Shown here: piece after piece, positions 61,054-64,000 of the stretch
Layout of the letters: every line of letters starts with the position of its first letter
Numbering within the stretch: the first letter of the stretch is position 1
Assembly: GCA_947652115.1 (NCBI GenBank)
Contig: OX393562.1
Location: 17,889,599 to 17,953,598 of the forward strand
Length of the DNA stretch: 64,000 nucleotides
Origin: Blastomussa wellsi
Lineage: Eukaryota; Cnidaria; Anthozoa; Scleractinia; Plerogyridae
Direction: 5' to 3'
Position numbers and translations under genes: made by a program
Notes under the pieces: model-generated
What the model saw: the letters and a program-made list of their open reading frames with translations, nothing else
Told to the model about the DNA's origin: nothing
The model's database searches: none

Positions 61054-63680
61054 ATGGCGGAAGGGAGACAACTTCTTGCGATTTGCCGATCAATCTTCGT
61101 GCTCTCGTTTCTTGTGGGTAAAAATTCAGGTGATGATGCTGTCGATGAAAGGTGCTTTGACGAATCGTGTGGCAGGAAGTTTGATCCAAAAGGACCTCTT
61201 ATACATTGTAATTACTTGTAAGTTACTTCGTCTAGTTCACTCTGACCAACTTTATACCGGTAACTTTTCAGGGCCACTTCTGAAGACAGTTTCATTTAGT
61301 GGCTCGCCTGGCTCGGCAGTGGATGTAAGAACGAGAAATATATGGCGGATCGTGCAGTGCATTGGCTGCTGATTAACTAAATTTTTTAAGTATATATCGT
61401 GTTAACCTTACGATTATTAATAGCTAACTGTAAACAGGCTAACCCGAACCCATAAACAGGCTAACCAAAGTGCTTTGTAAGCTACATGTAACCCGGGTGC
61501 TTAGTAGGCTAACCAAAGCGCATAGTAGGCTAACCGAAGCGCCATTCTTCTACCGTACCATGCTACTTGTTCCCAGTGCTTTTGGAGCTTGGGAGATGCA
61601 CTGTCCCTAGTTGAATGTAAAAATACATGCCATTAAATGGCAGTGACTATTGAATTGCACGGCACCCGTATCGTGACTTTCAATTTGCTACATGTATTCG
61701 CACGAGAGTCAGAAGATTTCCTTGAATTTCTATGTAATTGCTGATTCTTTTCAATCCAAAATGATATTTTTATGCACCCATCATTGGCTATACCTTGCTG
61801 GCTCATTTGGCTTTTCTCAGTTCTGGCTCAGCAGTGAGCAAACAGGCCAAACAAGTCAGCTTGTATTCTTCTCGTTTGGTATATCGGATGAAAGTGTTTT
61901 GCATATCAATTGGCAAAAAAATCTACAAAAAATATGTAAATTTAGTAAAGACCAATCTGTTGTAAGCTCAGGTCAAATACAAGGATGAGAGTTACTGGGA
62001 CAGGGTTGCAGCTAGCAAGAAGCAAGACGAGGTAGTTGCCTGTCTACATGTAGGTTCTATCCAAAAGTGAAAAATGAAATATTTTCAGATGGGAAAATAA
62101 TTATTTCCCAGTTGAACAAAGTTTATTTTTTGGGAGGAATACTTTGTGAACAAAATGCTAAAAATAGTGTTCAGAGTTTCAAGATTTCAAAATTTTCTCA
62201 GGAACATTTTGTCCACGGGGTACTTTGAGAGTTGCTGGGAGTGCATGACAGTTTCAGGCCACACAAGCGAGAACTCTCATAACTCTTGTCCCCTTTTGGC
62301 ACGATCTTTTAACCACTGTTAACAAATCGATAGCCAGAAGTTAAGAAGGTTGGAATATTCATTTGCAACAACAGACAAGTTGCAATGTTCACAAAGTTCG
62401 ATGTGCCCTCTCACCTTGGGTCTGGATATCGAACCCAGGCCATATTGGTGGGAGGCAAGTGATCTCACCACTGCGTCATCAAGAACTAAATTTCATGTCA
62501 TTAATGTACATTTGTATTGATTATTTTTCACTCTAGACCGATGGACTTTCTGCAATGCGATCCTCCTGTTGATTTTAGAGAAAATGCGACAGCCAGAGAA
62601 GAATCTGGTTATGGATGCACTAAAGTGAGTTTTTACAATAAAAACAAAGGTGATACATGTACATAATGAAAGATGGTAAATTTTCAGCTTGGTGAATAAA
62701 TGATACCCTGCTACCCAGGGTACTTTCCATGTTAAAGTTGTTGAACAAGGTTGGAAATTTGATTCAATGCAGACTGTGTATTATGGATGGTTGCATTTAA
62801 ACATCAAAACAGTAGCTGTACAGTGTATAATTATACAGTAAATGTCTGCACATATTATCCTCTAAAATTACATGTACACTGTATGTGCTCCATCACAGTT
62901 TAAAAATGTATAGTTTTATTTTTCACTGGCAACTGCAGTTCCTAATGAGTATACAAAAGGAAAAGATCCTGTTTCAGTGGAGTTGTTTTTAATTATTAGA
63001 AATAATTCCAGCTTGTCTAACCCTGAACTTGTACTTAATAAATTATTACCAGTTTGGAGGTTCATTATATCAAGAAATCCAACAAACGTCAGTATGGTGT
63101 GAAGTTTTAACTGGAATTGAATGCTTTGGAGAAAGGAAGTTCCTCAGCTTAGAAAAATTTCCCTGTATCAAGTAAGTGTATTTGCTGTGGTGCAAAGAAA
63201 CATTTTTTCATGTTGCCCTTGGGGCATGTTGGAGCCATTGTGTCACCCTGAAATCTTTTCTAGGTGGCCTTACTTCATCCATCAACAAAAAAAGTCCAAA
63301 AAATAAAATGTTGCTTGTCCAAAGATAATAGTGTAGGTATTTGTTTAAATTATAAAACCGAAAATCCTGCATGTCAACAGAAGCAAGGTGCTGCTCTCAA
63401 GGGTCTGGTAAGAATCAATTTTAAAGATTTTCTCTGTTTTCTTTTCTTTCATTTTTTGCTTTACAGATATTCAGGTCACCGCTTTGTGACCACTCTCCTA
63501 TACTCAGTTCTTCTGGGTTTCCTTGGAGTAGACCGTTTCTGTTTAGGACACACTGGCACAGCTGTGGGCAAACTCCTGACCCTTGGAGGGTTAGGTATCT
63601 GGTGGATTGTGGATGTGATTCTACTGATTACAGGACGTCTTATCCCAGAGGATGAAAGCAATTGGGTGCCATTCTACTGA
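61054..63680 (+). CDS. TM2D2: TM2 domain-containing protein 2 (4 exons)
   Basis: Exons 61054-61217, 62537-62624, 63053-63171, 63467-63680 join in phase (2, 0, 2) with GT-AG borders, giving 194 residues (human 214). Seen: a hydrophobic N-terminus ([15 protein letters not shown]), probably a signal peptide; a Cys-rich lumenal part with [27 protein letters not shown] and [13 protein letters not shown]; then the TM2 domain at about 125-185 ([40 protein letters not shown]) with the DRF-type turn VDRFCLG between two membrane helices; and the conserved SNWVPFY end. TM2D proteins are small membrane proteins linked to Notch signalling and phagocytosis in flies; mechanism is not settled. It is head-to-head with STX18. 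Confidence 0.96.
61218..62536. other. TM2D2 intron 1
   Basis: Near 61430-61550 a short unit (AGGCTAACCNAAG) repeats about five times. A tRNA-like SINE head lies at 62400-62490. No extra exon was seen. Confidence 0.55.
62400..62490 (-). repeat. tRNA-derived SINE head
   Basis: Minus strand: GACGCAGTGGTGAGATCAC (A box), CTTGCCTCCCACC, CTGGGTTCGATATCC (B box). A distinct family from the other SINEs in this window; no CCA-ready acceptor stem. Confidence 0.6.
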
Positions 63681-64000
63681 CAGAAGGACGTAGCAGCAAC
63701 AGGTGTTGTGGGAGGTGTTTCTTCCGACTTAAGGCAGGAGTACACATGAATGTTGTTTTCTGCACTTCACACGGTGTAACTGGGAATATCTCATTCATAC
63801 TTCAAGCAATCCAAAACCTTGTGCTTGATACCCGAATCTATGGTTTTGGGTGATTATGGGGAATGTTTGGGTGGAATCAGTTTTTAGTGAAGGATTAGAA
63901 GAATTACAGATAAAAGAAATATTAAAGATTTAATGCACCTGTGGTTTTAAACAATCCCCTACCAACCCAGAGTACATGTACTCTAACGTGGCGGTCAACT
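63681..64000. other. TM2D2 3' flank
   Basis: An ATTAAA at about 63922-63927 may be the polyadenylation signal. Nothing else was seen. Confidence 0.45.

Overview
The window is animal nuclear DNA. Genes are split by GT-AG introns, promoters are short and shared, and the space between exons is full of Penelope-like elements (PLEs), Ty3/gypsy, hAT-, Tc1- and piggyBac-type short elements and tRNA-derived SINEs. The protein set (TOPBP1, STX18, TM2D2, DPCD, TRIT1) and the repeat mix suggest an early-branching metazoan, most likely an anthozoan cnidarian such as a stony coral. That placement is inference from content, not from a marker gene.

Layout. The left edge holds the first two exons of DPCD (minus strand; the rest lies outside the window), then a single-exon TRIT1 (minus, 3248-4717) and a patch of broken PLE. 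TOPBP1 (minus, 7033-31919) fills about 25 kb. I could join 13 exons in phase into a 1547-residue protein with all the expected BRCT repeats. Its introns hold a nested plus-strand gene of unknown function (12057-13440), a 75-bp minisatellite split by a hAT-like element, a Tc1-like element, a tandem SINE block and an almost pristine, internally deleted gypsy retrotransposon with identical 170-bp LTRs. Next is a plus-strand gene for a VPS9-domain protein (33072-43660, probable Rab5-family exchange factor) that starts head-to-head with TOPBP1. A 6.6-kb gene-free, repeat-rich stretch follows. STX18 (minus, 50288-60938, 11 exons joined in phase, 322 residues) and TM2D2 (plus, 61054-63680, 4 exons, 194 residues) are divergent, with only 115 bp between their start codons.

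How genes relate. There is no operon logic. TOPBP1 acts in replication-checkpoint signalling, STX18 in Golgi-to-ER fusion, TRIT1 in tRNA i6A37 modification, DPCD in assembly chaperoning linked to cilia, and TM2D2 is a small membrane protein. Shared structure is regulatory: two head-to-head pairs, and a YY1-like GCCGCCAT core at or beside several start codons.

Most notable observation: a 239-bp fold-back PLE copy (18791-19029), flanked by an 11-bp target duplication, sits inside what was a TOPBP1 coding exon. Its terminal sequence now supplies the splice donor (exon end 19022), while the older donor survives as a relic at 18761-18762 in the same reading phase. The same PLE family carries a hammerhead-ribozyme-like core.
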